A stretch of 62,592 nucleotides of DNA from DATGZX01 sp035296965 (GCA_035296965.1 DATGZX010000251.1:1-62592); one strand, 5' to 3'. Positions 8,459 through 17,025 are shown, counted from the first letter of the stretch. The notes: generated from the letters alone by a model not told the origin. Numbers and translations are program-made.

Positions 8459-9436
8459 ATGTTAGAGCACTCCGCCGAAGTTACCAGTTTGGACAGAATA
8501 GCGAATAAGCAGGGGCTCGCTCTGCGCCTAGCGGTGGTCAGCACGCCCCGCTCGGGAAATACCTGGCTGCGCCGCATGCTGGCCGTGCTCTACGGATTGC
8601 ACGAGTGTGCGGCCCACGCTCCGGAGGAGGTGGAATGGGGAAGGCTTCCCGCCCGCTGCGTACTGCAAATCCATTGGCACCGCAGCCCCGCGTTCGTGAA
8701 ATTGCTGGAGCAACACGGCTTCCAGGTCGTGGTTCTGGCCAGACATCCGCTGGACGTACTCCTTTCCATTCTCCATTTTGCCCCGCATGATCCCTCGACG
8801 GTACATTGGTTGCAAGGGGAGGGCGGACACGAGCGTTGTATTTATGGATCGATGCCGTGTAGCCCCTCCTTCCTGGAATACGCATCCGGCACAAGGGCTG
8901 CTGCTCTCTTGTCGGTAAGCCGGGAATGGTGGACGGCGCCCGGTGTGCAAAAAGTTCAATACGAAAACCTGGTGGCGGTCCCGCACGATGAACTCCGACG
9001 CCTTGTGCTTGCCTTGGACCGGGAAACGGAACTTTCGATTACCGAAGCTGTGGCAGTCACGACCATGGCAAATCTCCGGGTCATAACGCAGGCCGCGCAT
9101 CACTTCTGGCAGGGCCGGCCGGGGCTTTGGAGACATCTGCTTCCAGCTGCCGAGGCACACGCAATCGCCACAGCCCACCAAACCATTTTCATGGACCTTG
9201 GCTATACATGCGACCCCGACCCCAACCTGACGCGCAACCGGGCGGATGCCAACTGGGTGGAAATGGTGGGACCGGAACTTGCCGCGGAGCTTCAGGACCT
9301 TACGCCGTTGAAGCAAAAAGTCAGTGCGCTTGAGGCGCTGCTTCGCAAAGCGGAAATCCATTTGGCGATAGCGGAAGAGGCCAGGCGGAAACTTTCAGCA
9401 GAGTTGGCCGCCGCGCACACTCGGCTTGCATCCTAA
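8459..9436 (+). CDS. Sulfotransferase-family protein, apparently truncated by an in-frame stop
   Basis: 325 residues from the ATG at 8459 (a GTG at 8435 is the alternative). The PAPS-binding loop STPRSGNTWLRR is near residue 30, and the 3'-phosphate-binding motif ARHPLDVLLS is near residue 100. A late GRPGLWRHLL corresponds to the GxxGxWr signature of sulfotransferases. The enzyme would transfer sulfate from PAPS to an unknown acceptor. The last 55 residues (ALEALLRKAEIHLAIAEEARRKLSAEL) form a coiled coil. The frame stops at TAA 9434-9436, yet the same frame continues with 63 protein-like codons (see next feature), so the natural protein may be longer. Confidence 0.75.
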   Translation: MLEHSAEVTSLDRIANKQGLALRLAVVSTPRSGNTWLRRMLAVLYGLHECAAHAPEEVEWGRLPARCVLQIHWHRSPAFVKLLEQHGFQVVVLARHPLDVLLSILHFAPHDPSTVHWLQGEGGHERCIYGSMPCSPSFLEYASGTRAAALLSVSREWWTAPGVQKVQYENLVAVPHDELRRLVLALDRETELSITEAVAVTTMANLRVITQAAHHFWQGRPGLWRHLLPAAEAHAIATAHQTIFMDLGYTCDPDPNLTRNRADANWVEMVGPELAAELQDLTPLKQKVSALEALLRKAEIHLAIAEEARRKLSAELAAAHTRLAS

Positions 9437-9628
9437 GACGCGCTCGATCCATTCGCGGTTGGTGTGGCCCGGATCCTCAGCAGGTTGTCGGCGCGGCATC
9501 CGCGCGTCGCCATGCTTTTCAAGAAGTCCCTGGCCCCGACACAGTTGGTTACCCGGCACGAAAATCATCCTTCCACCGCCGTCAAAGCCAGGTTGCATGA
9601 CCAGAAACGCTCCACTCCCGCGGCCTAG
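9437..9628 (+). pseudogene. In-frame continuation of the sulfotransferase after a TAA
   Basis: Directly after the TAA at 9434, the same reading frame runs 63 codons to TAG 9626-9628, starting DALDPFAVGVARILSRLSAR and then HPRVAMLFKKSLAPTQLV. This resembles the basic tails found after coiled coils in planctomycete glycosyl- and sulfotransferase-like proteins (from memory, not searched). I infer that a nonsense change, or a sequencing error, split one gene. Translational readthrough is possible but unsupported. Confidence 0.5.
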
Positions 9629-9773
9629 CGCATCGAGGCAGAGGGCATGACCTCAAGAGAAGAATTCAGTGAGCGACCGGGGCCGAGGGATGTTGACTGA
9701 TTCCCAAACTTCTTGTTCGGGAACCAGAAAAAAGAGTTTCCGCAACCTGAAGAGCCGGCTGCCTCATGCATGA

Positions 9774-10115
9774 TTACCTGCCGCCTGTCTGAGACGGCGG
9801 AGGAGTTTGATAACGCACCGGCGCGGGCGGCGGCGTGGAGAGTTCATAACCTGGCGCAGTTGTCGCAGTCATGCCGCTCGGGCTTAGATCCTGATAGGTA
9901 GCGATGGAAGGCGGCATGGATACGGGCGGCGCGGTCCCGTAATAAGATCCGCCATCCAGGGCACCCGGATCTACGTACACCTGGTAGGGATAACGGGGCC
10001 GCCGGTTCCAAGGTCTGCCCATGCCGCGCCCCAACGGCCCGCCGGCTTCGGCCGGGGCCGACGCGGCTGCCAGGAGCAGCAGGATACTCACGGTTAATGC
10101 TCGTTTCCCGTTCAT
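9774..10115 (-). CDS. Secreted proline/glycine-rich protein of unknown function
   Basis: About 113 residues. The ATG at 10115 is chosen because aggaga lies 7-8 bases upstream; the ATG at 10121 is too close to it. The signal peptide MNGKRALTVSILLLLAAASA ends at a good AXA site. The mature part is low-complexity: GGPLGRGMGRPWNRRPRYPY, then Tyr/Pro/Ser/Thr-rich sequence ending PPPSQTGGR. It probably functions at the cell surface or in the periplasm; no domain is recognised. A REP-like repeat lies directly upstream (10209-10340). Confidence 0.6.
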   Translation of the reverse strand: MNGKRALTVSILLLLAAASAPAEAGGPLGRGMGRPWNRRPRYPYQVYVDPGALDGGSYYGTAPPVSMPPSIATYQDLSPSGMTATTAPGYELSTPPPAPVRYQTPPPSQTGGR

Positions 10116-10208
10116 TCTCATTTCTCCTGAGTTGAAATGCGGGGAGATGATTCTGCGGCTGGGTGACTCTCGAAAATCGCTTCTCGCAGCATGCCCGGCA
10201 ATTTATAC

Positions 10209-10340
10209 TGAACGCGGTCAAGAATGAGACATCGCCCTGTAGCCGCATTCGCCAGAATGCGGGGGAAACTGAGAGATAGCCCGCATTCTGGCGAATGCGG
10301 CTACGGCCTATTGGGATCAGTATTGACCGCACGCAGTATA
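10209..10340. repeat. REP-like dispersed repeat, copy 1
   Basis: The outer ends are imperfect inverted repeats (gcggtcaagaatgag on the left; gcggtcaatactgat read on the other strand from the right). The core is a perfect 25-base inverted repeat, 10239-10263 against 10280-10304, around a 16-base loop. Each arm itself contains a small palindrome (gcattc gcca gaatgc). The same element occurs at 55583-55701. The structure resembles REP/BIME or a small MITE; no gene is inside. Confidence 0.85.
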
Positions 10341-10404
10341 ACCGCCGGCTGCGCCCCCCGGAGCATTAGGCGGATTGTTTCCTTACGAAGTGCGACAAGC
10401 CCTC

Positions 10405-10770
10405 TCAAATGAGGGCGGCGATCTCGTCGTCCGTAAGACTTCTAGAAAGCGAGCAACCCAGCGACCAGTTCCCGGGGGGTTGCTCGGTCGCATGCTTCAC
10501 GGTTGCGGTGAGAATTCCGGAAATGCCGACCTCGCGGTGGCGCAGTTGAATCGCCAGCAGCGATCCCGGCTCAAATCGTTGACCGATGAGCAGCCCGATG
10601 CCGCGCCGGGAAATATTGAGAATGACCGCATTGTGGCTTTGCAGGCTTGGTCGTGCCAACACGCGAACGCTTGGCCGCCGACTGCAGATGAATCGCTCGA
10701 GCGTTGCGCTGTCATCGGCGATTGGCTGATTGCCGGGCTGCATCGCAGAAAAGCTGGTGAATTGCGACAC
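10405..10770 (-). CDS. PilZ-domain protein (121 aa)
   Basis: The start is the GTG at 10770, preceded by gaggaggctacc, a strong Shine-Dalgarno at 5 bases; the longer frame to 10827 lacks this. The PilZ-like core includes RRPSVRVLARPSL, AVILNISRRGIGLLIG and GSLLAIQLRHRE. PilZ domains bind cyclic-di-GMP through an RxxxR motif plus (D/N)xSxxG. Here NISRRGIG fits the second motif, and the first is a plausible RR-x-SVR variant. Likely a cytoplasmic c-di-GMP effector or a degenerate PilZ. It is monocistronic, with no adjacent cyclase gene. Confidence 0.75.
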   Translation of the reverse strand: MSQFTSFSAMQPGNQPIADDSATLERFICSRRPSVRVLARPSLQSHNAVILNISRRGIGLLIGQRFEPGSLLAIQLRHREVGISGILTATVKHATEQPPGNWSLGCSLSRSLTDDEIAALI

Positions 10771-11249
10771 GGTAGCCTCCTCGTTCCATCGCGCAGTGTG
10801 ATTCGTTCCGCAAGAAGCATAGGTCACTTCTCCAATCCGATCAACCTATGAGAACAATCCTTGAAGGATGAACCGGTGCAGCGCAGGCTCGCAGGGAAAC
10901 ATCGGTCCGAGCTCGCGATGCTGTAGCCGGTGAACATGTTGCTATCGCCGACTGAGTCGGAGCCGATCACCCGCGCTGTCGCGCCCCGTGCTCAAGTTTC
11001 CGCCCGCAGCCGAAAGGGAAAGTGCTCAAAGGAGCATCTGTTCTTGAGCTCGAGCTACGGCGCTAAGACCTGGCTCGTCGCCACGAACTTCTTCGCCTTG
11101 GCCCCCTCCCACTCTCTCTTTCGTGGTGGGATTGCATAGGGGTGCTCTCCGGTGCGGTGCAGACTTCGCTGCTTCAATATGATGACTATTCTCCAATCTT
11201 GTGGAAGACCCACCGTGGCCAGAGTCAGATGAGAGCAGGAGTAGGCATT
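10771..11249. other. Intergenic region, 479 bases, no confident gene
   Basis: This lies between divergent PilZ and response-regulator genes and should carry both promoters. A plus-strand frame at 10930-11139 has no ribosome site and an unlikely composition, so I do not call it. No repeat or hairpin was noticed. Confidence 0.4.
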
Positions 11250-11708
11250 ATGGATCGCACGCGTCGCTCATCTGAGAAAGGTGCCGCACAGTCGGGCAGT
11301 AAGCCAGGCGACCCCGGCGTACCGGGCCGGCGTATCTTGCTGGTGGAAGATGATACACCGGCTGCCGAATCCATGGCGCGTTTGCTTCGAGCGGATGGCT
11401 ATGAAGTCCGCGTTGCCACGAGCGGCCAGGAGGCCCTCGAAGCAGCGGCGAATGAGTTGCCGCACATCGTTTTGCTCGACCTCGGCTTACCGGACATGGA
11501 GGGTCACGAGGTGGCAAGACGGCTGCGGGAGCGCAAAGGGCCTGCTCGTCCGCTGGTAATTGCGATCACCGGCCACGGAAAGGATGCCGACCGTCTCCAG
11601 TCCTATGAGGTCGGCATCGACTTGCATCTGACCAAGCCGGTGAGCATCCAAGAACTCAAGCAGTTCTTGACGCGCTTCCAAGAAATCAGCGAGCGTTCAC
11701 GGGATTGA
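11250..11708 (+). CDS. Single-domain response regulator (CheY-like)
   Basis: 152 residues from the ATG at 11250, preceded by caggag at 8 bases. After a polar N-terminal stretch, a receiver domain starts at RRILLVEDDTPAAESMARLL (acidic pocket ED/D). The phosphoacceptor Asp is in HIVLLDLGLPDMEG, Thr in IAITGHG, and the conserved Lys in LTKPVS. There is no output domain, so it probably relays phosphate or acts by protein contact. No histidine kinase is adjacent, making it an orphan regulator. An upstream ATG at 11142 would add 36 unlikely residues. Confidence 0.85.
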   Translation: MDRTRRSSEKGAAQSGSKPGDPGVPGRRILLVEDDTPAAESMARLLRADGYEVRVATSGQEALEAAANELPHIVLLDLGLPDMEGHEVARRLRERKGPARPLVIAITGHGKDADRLQSYEVGIDLHLTKPVSIQELKQFLTRFQEISERSRD

Positions 11709-11742
11709 TCCATGTGACCCATCACCAAGGGGAGGCCGACGG

Positions 11743-12018
11743 ATGGTAACGCACGAAATCTGGATGGAAGGCGGAGCGGTTCCAGTGATCCTCGATTTGG
11801 ACGACGATCAGCTCTTCCAGCAGTTCAGGCACTGGGTCGATCAGGACGCGGAGGTTATGGGCAACGGCTGGACCGGCACTAGCGAGAACAAGACCTGGGT
11901 AATCAGCTTTCAGCGGGTTGCCTGCATTGCCATCGCGACCAAGGAAGCACGGCGGGGCATGGGTTTTGGCAGTGGTTCTGTTCCAACTGCAAGAAAGAAA
12001 GTCGAGCGCGGGGACTGA
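11743..12018 (+). CDS. Hypothetical protein (91 aa)
   Basis: The frame begins MVTHEIWMEGGAVPVILDLD with a good ribosome site (aggggaggc, 8 bases upstream). It is acidic in the first half (DLDDDQLFQQFRHWVDQDAEV) and ends in a basic, glycine-rich tail. I recognise no domain. It starts 34 bases after the response regulator stop and may be cotranscribed with it. Confidence 0.5.
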   Translation: MVTHEIWMEGGAVPVILDLDDDQLFQQFRHWVDQDAEVMGNGWTGTSENKTWVISFQRVACIAIATKEARRGMGFGSGSVPTARKKVERGD

Positions 12019-12117
12019 AGTTCCAGGCCGCTCCAGGCGAGGCTGCCCGCCGTGAAGCTCGCGGTCTCCAGCGAAGCGGGCAGACGCCGTTTCACTTTTC
12101 CATCGAGAGGATGGAGA

Positions 12118-12375
12118 ATGCCACATCAAAGCGACCTGGATGATGAGTGGGACGACAACGAGGTGCAGGGATTCCAAGTGCCTGAAGAAGAGGAGGAGGA
12201 GACGGTACCGTGCCCCCACTGCCGTCGGCAGATCTATGAAGACGCTGAACGCTGTCCCAATTGCGGCCATTACCTCTCGATCGAGGATGGTTCTTTCCGA
12301 GCACGGCCCTGGTGGTTCATCAGTGGTTTTGTGATTTGCGTGGTGATTGTGGTCGGATGGATTTTGCGGGGCTGA
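12118..12375 (+). CDS. Zinc-ribbon single-pass membrane protein (85 aa)
   Basis: The ATG at 12118 follows cgagaggatgga. The product has an acidic N-terminus (DLDDEWDDNEVQGFQVPEEEE), a zinc ribbon CPHC-x10-CPNC (PCPHCRRQIYEDAERCPNCGHYL), and one C-terminal transmembrane helix (WWFISGFVICVVIVVGWIL). The zinc ribbon should face the cytoplasm. I believe similar small proteins are widespread in planctomycetes, with unknown role. Confidence 0.75.
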   Translation: MPHQSDLDDEWDDNEVQGFQVPEEEEEETVPCPHCRRQIYEDAERCPNCGHYLSIEDGSFRARPWWFISGFVICVVIVVGWILRG

Positions 12376-12548
12376 ACCGAAGGCGGATCTTCACGTCCGC
12401 GAGCGCGGATGCCGGTGCGTTTGGCGAAATGGTTGGCTTCGAGTGCCCTGGGGCAACCTGGCCAACCTTCTGGGCACAGCCAGACGCGTTTGAGCTTGCC
12501 CAGCGAGCTTTGGTCGATTCCATTTTTGTTGGAAGGAGTTCCTAGCCC

Positions 12549-12923
12549 ATGATTGGTCCTGTCAAAACCGTGGGCATCTATGTGGAAGACCAAAAGAAAG
12601 CGGTCGACTTCTACACCCAAAAATTGGGCTTCGAAGTCCGGCGCAGCTTGCCAATGGGACCACACGCCAACTGGGTGGAGCTGGCAGCTCCCGGTGCCCA
12701 AACTTGCTTGGTGCTCTACCCCAGAGCCATGATGGCGAACTGGGCGGAACACAAACCATCGATCGTCTTTCACTGTCCGGACGTTGAAGCATTCTGTCAG
12801 CGCCTGCAGTTTGCCGACGTGGCAATTACCATGGTGCCGACGCAACTGCCCTGGGGAAAGTTCGCCAAGTTTGCCGACCCGGATGGCAACGAATTTGGAC
12901 TCACATCGCAGGAACTGGCCTGA
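12549..12923 (+). CDS. VOC (glyoxalase/bleomycin-resistance/dioxygenase) family protein
   Basis: 124 residues forming one VOC module pair: KTVGIYVEDQKKAVDFYTQ at the start, and FAKFADPDGNEFGLTSQ near the end, the usual F-x-DPDGN-x-(F/I) signature. VOC proteins bind a divalent metal and act as lyases, dioxygenases or resistance proteins. The first metal-ligand position, often His in the opening strand, appears not to be His here, so catalysis is uncertain. gaaggag lies upstream of the ATG. Confidence 0.85.
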   Translation: MIGPVKTVGIYVEDQKKAVDFYTQKLGFEVRRSLPMGPHANWVELAAPGAQTCLVLYPRAMMANWAEHKPSIVFHCPDVEAFCQRLQFADVAITMVPTQLPWGKFAKFADPDGNEFGLTSQELA

Positions 12924-12955
12924 AGCTTTCCGTCGCAAGTGAAAACTAAAAATGC

Positions 12956-12984
12956 TTGACAGCGACGATTGCTTGTATTATACA
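12956..12984 (+). promoter_or_regulatory. Sigma70-type promoter for the DUF1579-like gene
   Basis: TTGACA at 12956-12961 is followed after 17 bases by TATACA at 12979-12984, within an AT-rich stretch (tgtattatacaaac) in an otherwise GC-rich region. It lies about 100 bases upstream of the ATG at 13087 and just after the VOC gene stop. Confidence 0.6.
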
Positions 12985-13086
12985 AACGTACACGTATCGG
13001 CGAGTGGACCCGACAATAATGGGCTGGGCGGCGCCGGTCCGCGTGGGGCCGGCCCAAGTGACAGCCTGCTTTCAAGGAGATGCATC

Positions 13087-13605
13087 ATGCGTATCAAGTT
13101 GCTAGCGCTAGTTTGTTGCTGCCTGGTGTTCCGGGCTCTACCGGCGGCTGCGCAGCCGAAGCCGGGGCCGGAACATGACGCTCTCAAGAAATTCGACGGC
13201 ACCTGGGATGCAACCGTGGCATTCATGGGCCAGGAGTCCAAAGGCACCGCGGTCTACAAGCTGAGCCTGGGAGGCCTCTGGCTGACGTTGGATTTTCACG
13301 GCGATTTCGGCGGACAGAAATTTGAAGGAAGAGGAGTGACTGGTTACGATGCGGCCAAGAAGAAGTACGTCAGCTGCTGGGTTGATTCAATGAGTCCCTC
13401 CCTGACCTTAATGGAAGGTGAGTTCGGCAAGGACGACAAGACATACACTGAGACCGGCGAGAGCCCAGGCCCAGATGGAAAGCCAATGAAGATGAAGTCT
13501 GTTTATGATTTCAAGGATGACAATACGATTATCTTCACGATGAATGGGGTCGTCGACGGCAAGGATCAGGAGATGATGAAGATCACCTACAAACGAAAGA
13601 AGTAA
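13087..13605 (+). CDS. Secreted DUF1579-like protein
   Basis: 172 residues from the ATG at 13087 (aaggag 7 bases upstream). The signal peptide MRIKLLALVCCCLVFRALPA ends near AAAQ. The mature part begins EHDALKKFDGTWDATVAFMG and continues with WLTLDFHGDFGGQKFEGRG and YVSCWVDSMSPSLTLMEGEF. This is the pattern of DUF1579, a lipocalin-like beta-barrel of unknown function common in planctomycetes. The gene has its own promoter (12956) and terminator (13639). Confidence 0.82.
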   Translation: MRIKLLALVCCCLVFRALPAAAQPKPGPEHDALKKFDGTWDATVAFMGQESKGTAVYKLSLGGLWLTLDFHGDFGGQKFEGRGVTGYDAAKKKYVSCWVDSMSPSLTLMEGEFGKDDKTYTETGESPGPDGKPMKMKSVYDFKDDNTIIFTMNGVVDGKDQEMMKITYKRKK

Positions 13606-13978
13606 GCAGGCAGTGGGATTTTGCCTGAAGCCCAATCGGGACGTGGCGGCCGGCCGGGAGCCGTTCGCCGCGTCCTTTGCTTTTTCGGGCGGTTTGATTT
13701 CCCATCAGTTTTTCAGGCCGTTCGCCGTAACTTTCGATTTTGCAAGCATGCGGCTCTCTCTGCAAAAAGCAACTTCGCATTGACATCTGCGTGCTTTTTC
13801 TCGATACGTCGCCATTCCCTTTGGCAGACACTAGAGACTAGACAAAGTAGCTGAACCGTGTTGCGGGCATCGGTCCAGGTAGGCGCATGACTCCATGAAG
13901 AGCTTCCCGGTCGCGTGGAGACCGGTTTACCGTCCCGATACAAACTCACGCACGTCGTTCAATCAAGGGCATCTCGCC
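13606..13978. other. Intergenic region, 373 bases, holding a terminator
   Basis: Apart from the terminator hairpin at 13639-13685, I see no gene in this stretch. It should also hold the promoter of the lipoprotein gene at 13979. Confidence 0.5.
13639..13685 (+). terminator. Rho-independent terminator after the DUF1579-like gene
   Basis: The stem is ggacgtggcg (13639-13648) with cgccgcgtcc (13666-13675), ten pairs including one G-U in RNA. A tttgcttttt tract follows. It sits 34 bases after the stop codon. Confidence 0.7.
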
Positions 13979-14479
13979 ATGATGCGGCTCCTTCTTGGAT
14001 CCCTATTCATTGGGGCCTTCCTGGTCACGGGCTGCCAGACCGTGAATTCGGAAAACCTGCGGGCGCACGACCAGTCTGGAAGTCGCCCAGACGGATCTCC
14101 TTCGTCTCCCCCGTCCGCCAGGGCCCCGTGCGCTGTTGGCATGAGCGATAGAGAGAGAGCCATCAAGACTTTTCTAGAAGAGCGAATTCTTGGGTTGACT
14201 CCCGTGAAGGCGAAGGAGTTCATGCAGGCGCAGGGCTACTACTGTGTCTACACGCCCGAGAGCCTGACAAACAAGGTCATCAATCGATTTACGTCGAAGC
14301 CAGATTCCGAACAGCTCAACTGCACCAGGACGAGATTGCTTGGCGGCAAATTTGTGAACGAGAATGTGACCATCCTGGCAAGTTCGGGAAGGGTTGTTTC
14401 CGTCGCGGTAATCGAAGGGGATAACCCTCAGCCTATTATTCCAATTTCCGCCTCATTTCCAGCGCCGCCACGTCCTTGA
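13979..14479 (+). CDS. Putative lipoprotein of unknown function (166 aa)
   Basis: The product starts MMRLLLGSLFIGAFLVTGCQ, a clear lipoprotein signal with lipobox VTGC. A Ser/Pro-rich linker (RPDGSPSSPPSARAP) leads to a folded part with MSDRERAIKTFLEERILGLT, a region with YYCVYTPESLTNKVINRF and NCTRTRLLGGKF, and a beta-rich C-terminus (NVTILASSGRVVSVAVIEG). No known domain is recognised. ATGs at 13979 and 13982 are equally possible. Confidence 0.6.
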   Translation: MMRLLLGSLFIGAFLVTGCQTVNSENLRAHDQSGSRPDGSPSSPPSARAPCAVGMSDRERAIKTFLEERILGLTPVKAKEFMQAQGYYCVYTPESLTNKVINRFTSKPDSEQLNCTRTRLLGGKFVNENVTILASSGRVVSVAVIEGDNPQPIIPISASFPAPPRP

Positions 14480-14531
14480 GAGAATGCCTGGCAACGATGC
14501 GCTCATCGGGTAATGAGGCGACTTCGCTAGC

Positions 14532-15218
14532 TCACTTCAATGGCAAAAGCTTGATGTTCTTGAACCAGCAATTCGCCCCATGATCCTGCAGGCCGATGTA
14601 GCCTTTGCGCGGATGATCCTTGAAAGCAATGTCGAACTTGTGCGGTGTCCCGTCCGGTCGTTTGTTCGGCTGGGTCCATTCGTCCAGATCCATGTGGTTG
14701 ACCTTCTCCCCATTCAGTTCCACGTCGATCACGTTCTTGTTGCACGTGACCACCATGTGATTCCACTCGCCTACCGGCTTCATGGTGTTCTTCGTGGGTT
14801 TGACCAGGTCGTAAATCGCTCCCGTGTCGTGAAAATCGGCGGTGGTGCTGTCAAGGATCTGGACCTCGATGCCGTTATAGCCGACGTCTTTGCCTGGCCG
14901 GACGGTTAGCGGAAATGTGCGCACGAACACACCGCTATTGCAGTCCTTGCTGATCTTGAAATCGAGCGCAAGGATGAAATCGCCCCACAGCTTGTCGTGG
15001 ATCATCATGTAACCGCCGCTCTTGTGCGGATTGATGCTGTGATCCTCGACCGGCCGTTTGCTTGGTTTCTGGCTGCTTGTCTGCCAACCATTCAGCGACT
15101 TGCCGTCGAAGAGCAGGATCCAACCTTGGTCTTGCTCCACTTTCGTCAATTGATTGTCCTCGGCCTGCGCGGCCCCACCAAGCAGGACGGCGGCCGTCGT
15201 CATCAGCATGAAGCGCAT
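14532..15218 (-). CDS. Secreted DUF1080 (3-keto-disaccharide hydrolase-like) protein
   Basis: 228 residues: signal peptide MRFMLMTTAAVLLGGAAQA, then GWILLFDGKSLNGWQT, the DUF1080 opening. The concanavalin-like core follows (FILALDFKISKDCNSGVFVR, YNGIEVQILD, GEWNHMVVTCNKNVIDVELN) and ends GYIGLQDHGANCWFKNIKL. The family is very abundant in planctomycetes; some members hydrolyse 3-keto-glycosides, so a carbohydrate-related periplasmic role is likely. The gene is monocistronic and divergent from the BBP7 gene. Confidence 0.92.
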   Translation of the reverse strand: MRFMLMTTAAVLLGGAAQAEDNQLTKVEQDQGWILLFDGKSLNGWQTSSQKPSKRPVEDHSINPHKSGGYMMIHDKLWGDFILALDFKISKDCNSGVFVRTFPLTVRPGKDVGYNGIEVQILDSTTADFHDTGAIYDLVKPTKNTMKPVGEWNHMVVTCNKNVIDVELNGEKVNHMDLDEWTQPNKRPDGTPHKFDIAFKDHPRKGYIGLQDHGANCWFKNIKLLPLK

Positions 15219-15729
15219 CTCAGATTACCAGCCTTTCTTTCTGCGGGTTCCAAGACATGGCATTTCCATGGCGCTACGATTCCGCCGCGAGTTTGATGGC
15301 CACTATCTTGGTAGCGCTCAGTCTTGCGTTGCAATTCAACGGCTTTTTGGGAGCGCGCGTGCTCGGGGGCGGCGGGAGATCCCATTGATAAATTCCGTGG
15401 TCAACCTCCTGCAAGTGTATCCGGCGGATACCGGTACGGCCGCAGATGACAGGAAAAAGAAGTGAAAGCACAGCTGTCCTCGGTATGGGCCTTCACACCT
15501 CAAACGATCTTCCTCAGCGGAGCGAAGCAACTTTCTCATTTTGTCGTCACGACCCGCGTTCCTGGCAAAAATGACGGAACTTGCCTTCGTGGAACATCCG
15601 ATAATACCGGTAAGAGCGCTACCTCGGGACGCGGCCAAATTGCCCATTTGACCCAGGTTAAGCGAGTTTCGTCTTCGTCGACTGACTGCGTGGTTGAAGA
15701 GGCGTGCCAATTCGTTGGGAGACATCTCC
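15219..15729. other. Intergenic region, 511 bases, no gene seen
   Basis: This separates the divergent DUF1080 and BBP7 genes. The frames here are either shadows or lack ribosome sites. I see no repeat or strong hairpin. Promoters for both genes are expected but not clear. Confidence 0.4.
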
Positions 15730-17025
15730 ATGAGCCACCGTTTCATGGTTTCTCTGGTTGCTACGGCGCTGCTGGCGCTGCCTGCCTTTTCGCAGGATCC
15801 AGGCGCAAGCAAGGCGGTGACTCTGCCCCCGGCCAACTCAGGCGCAAGCAAGCCGGACACCGCTGCACCCGCCAACGCGGACACTGCCACCGGAGTCAAT
15901 CCGATCGAATCACCGCTCCTGGCGAACATCGAGCATGAGAATCAAGTCCCCGGTTTCGGAGCAGGTCTTTGGTTTTCTGCGGATTATGAGTTTGCATGGA
16001 TCAAGGGCACGCCTCTGCCGCCGCTTGTGACCACGAGCCCCGCCGGCACCGCCCAAGCCAACGCCGGTGTTCTTGGGAAATCCACGACCACGATTCTGCT
16101 GGGCGACGAACAAGTCGATTCGGGCATACGCGCCGGCATGAGTCTTGATGCCGGCTACTGGTTCAATCCGGAACAAACCCTAGGAATTCAAACGGGCTTT
16201 CGCATGCTCGAAAGTCAAAGCCAGCCATTTGGCTTCACTTCCAACGGCACCACGATCCTGGCTCGCCCATTCACCGATGCCAATACAAGTCAGCCGGTGG
16301 CGCTGCTCATCGGCTACCCTGGTGTAAGCTCCGGGTCGGTAACCGTCGTGCCAACTTCGCATAACTTCCAGGGGTTTCACATCGACATGGAGGAACAATT
16401 CAACTGTAGCAAGTTCGTTCGTCTCGAAGGAATCGTTGGCTACCGCTACTACCGCTATGACGAGGACCTCGATATCAACGAGACGATGAACCCAACCTCC
16501 GGCGCGTTCGTGCCGGGGACGGTGATCCAGGTCAATGATCATTTTGGCACCAAGAACGAGTTCAACGGCGGCGAGTTCGGCTTGCGCACCAAGATCTTCT
16601 TCCTCGACCGCCTGTCGCTGGAAGTACTGACCCAGGTGGATGCCGGTCAAATGACCCGCGAGGTGACCATTGCGGGCCGAACGACAGTGAGCGTGCCTGG
16701 TGCTACTCCTACGGTCAGCTCCGGCGGTCTGCTGGCCCTCTCCAGCAACATTGGCAACTACACGAGTGACAAGTGGGTTGCCATCCCGGAGATTGGCGCA
16801 ATACTGGGCTGGCAGATAACTCCGAACGTGAAGTTTAAATTCGGTTATTCGTTCTTGTCTCTCTCGCAAGTGGCGCGCCCCGGAGATCAGATCGACCTGA
16901 CGGTCAACCAGACCTTGCTGCCCAACAACGGCCCCGCGTCAGGTCCCAGCCGTCCGGCCTTCACGCTGCATACGAGCGACGTGTGGGTGCAGAGCCTGAA
17001 CCTTGGTTTGGAATTCTCCTTCTGA
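15730..17025 (+). CDS. BBP7-type outer-membrane beta-barrel protein
   Basis: 431 residues from the ATG at 15730 (ttgggaga upstream). The signal peptide MSHRFMVSLVATALLALPAF precedes a Pro/Ala-rich linker with a repeated GASK-x-(V/D)T-x-PPAN theme. The barrel begins VPGFGAGLWFSADYEFAWIK and has YWFNPEQTLGIQTGFRML, FVRLEGIVGYRYYRYDEDLD and NVKFKFGYSFLSLSQVARPG. The protein ends LNLGLEFSF, with a C-terminal Phe as in outer-membrane barrels. This matches BBP7 (PF07585), a planctomycete-specific family with unknown cargo. Confidence 0.88.
   Translation: MSHRFMVSLVATALLALPAFSQDPGASKAVTLPPANSGASKPDTAAPANADTATGVNPIESPLLANIEHENQVPGFGAGLWFSADYEFAWIKGTPLPPLVTTSPAGTAQANAGVLGKSTTTILLGDEQVDSGIRAGMSLDAGYWFNPEQTLGIQTGFRMLESQSQPFGFTSNGTTILARPFTDANTSQPVALLIGYPGVSSGSVTVVPTSHNFQGFHIDMEEQFNCSKFVRLEGIVGYRYYRYDEDLDINETMNPTSGAFVPGTVIQVNDHFGTKNEFNGGEFGLRTKIFFLDRLSLEVLTQVDAGQMTREVTIAGRTTVSVPGATPTVSSGGLLALSSNIGNYTSDKWVAIPEIGAILGWQITPNVKFKFGYSFLSLSQVARPGDQIDLTVNQTLLPNNGPASGPSRPAFTLHTSDVWVQSLNLGLEFSF

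Noticed and set aside
9395..9598. 67-residue minus-strand frame
   Set aside because: It is antisense to the sulfotransferase coiled coil and its apparent continuation, which read better as protein.
10930..11139. 69-residue plus-strand frame between PilZ and the response regulator
   Set aside because: No ribosome site, no domain, and composition unlike a protein.
12261..12545. 94-residue plus-strand frame between the zinc-ribbon gene and the VOC gene
   Set aside because: Most of it overlaps the well-supported zinc-ribbon gene in another frame and nothing in its translation looks like a domain.
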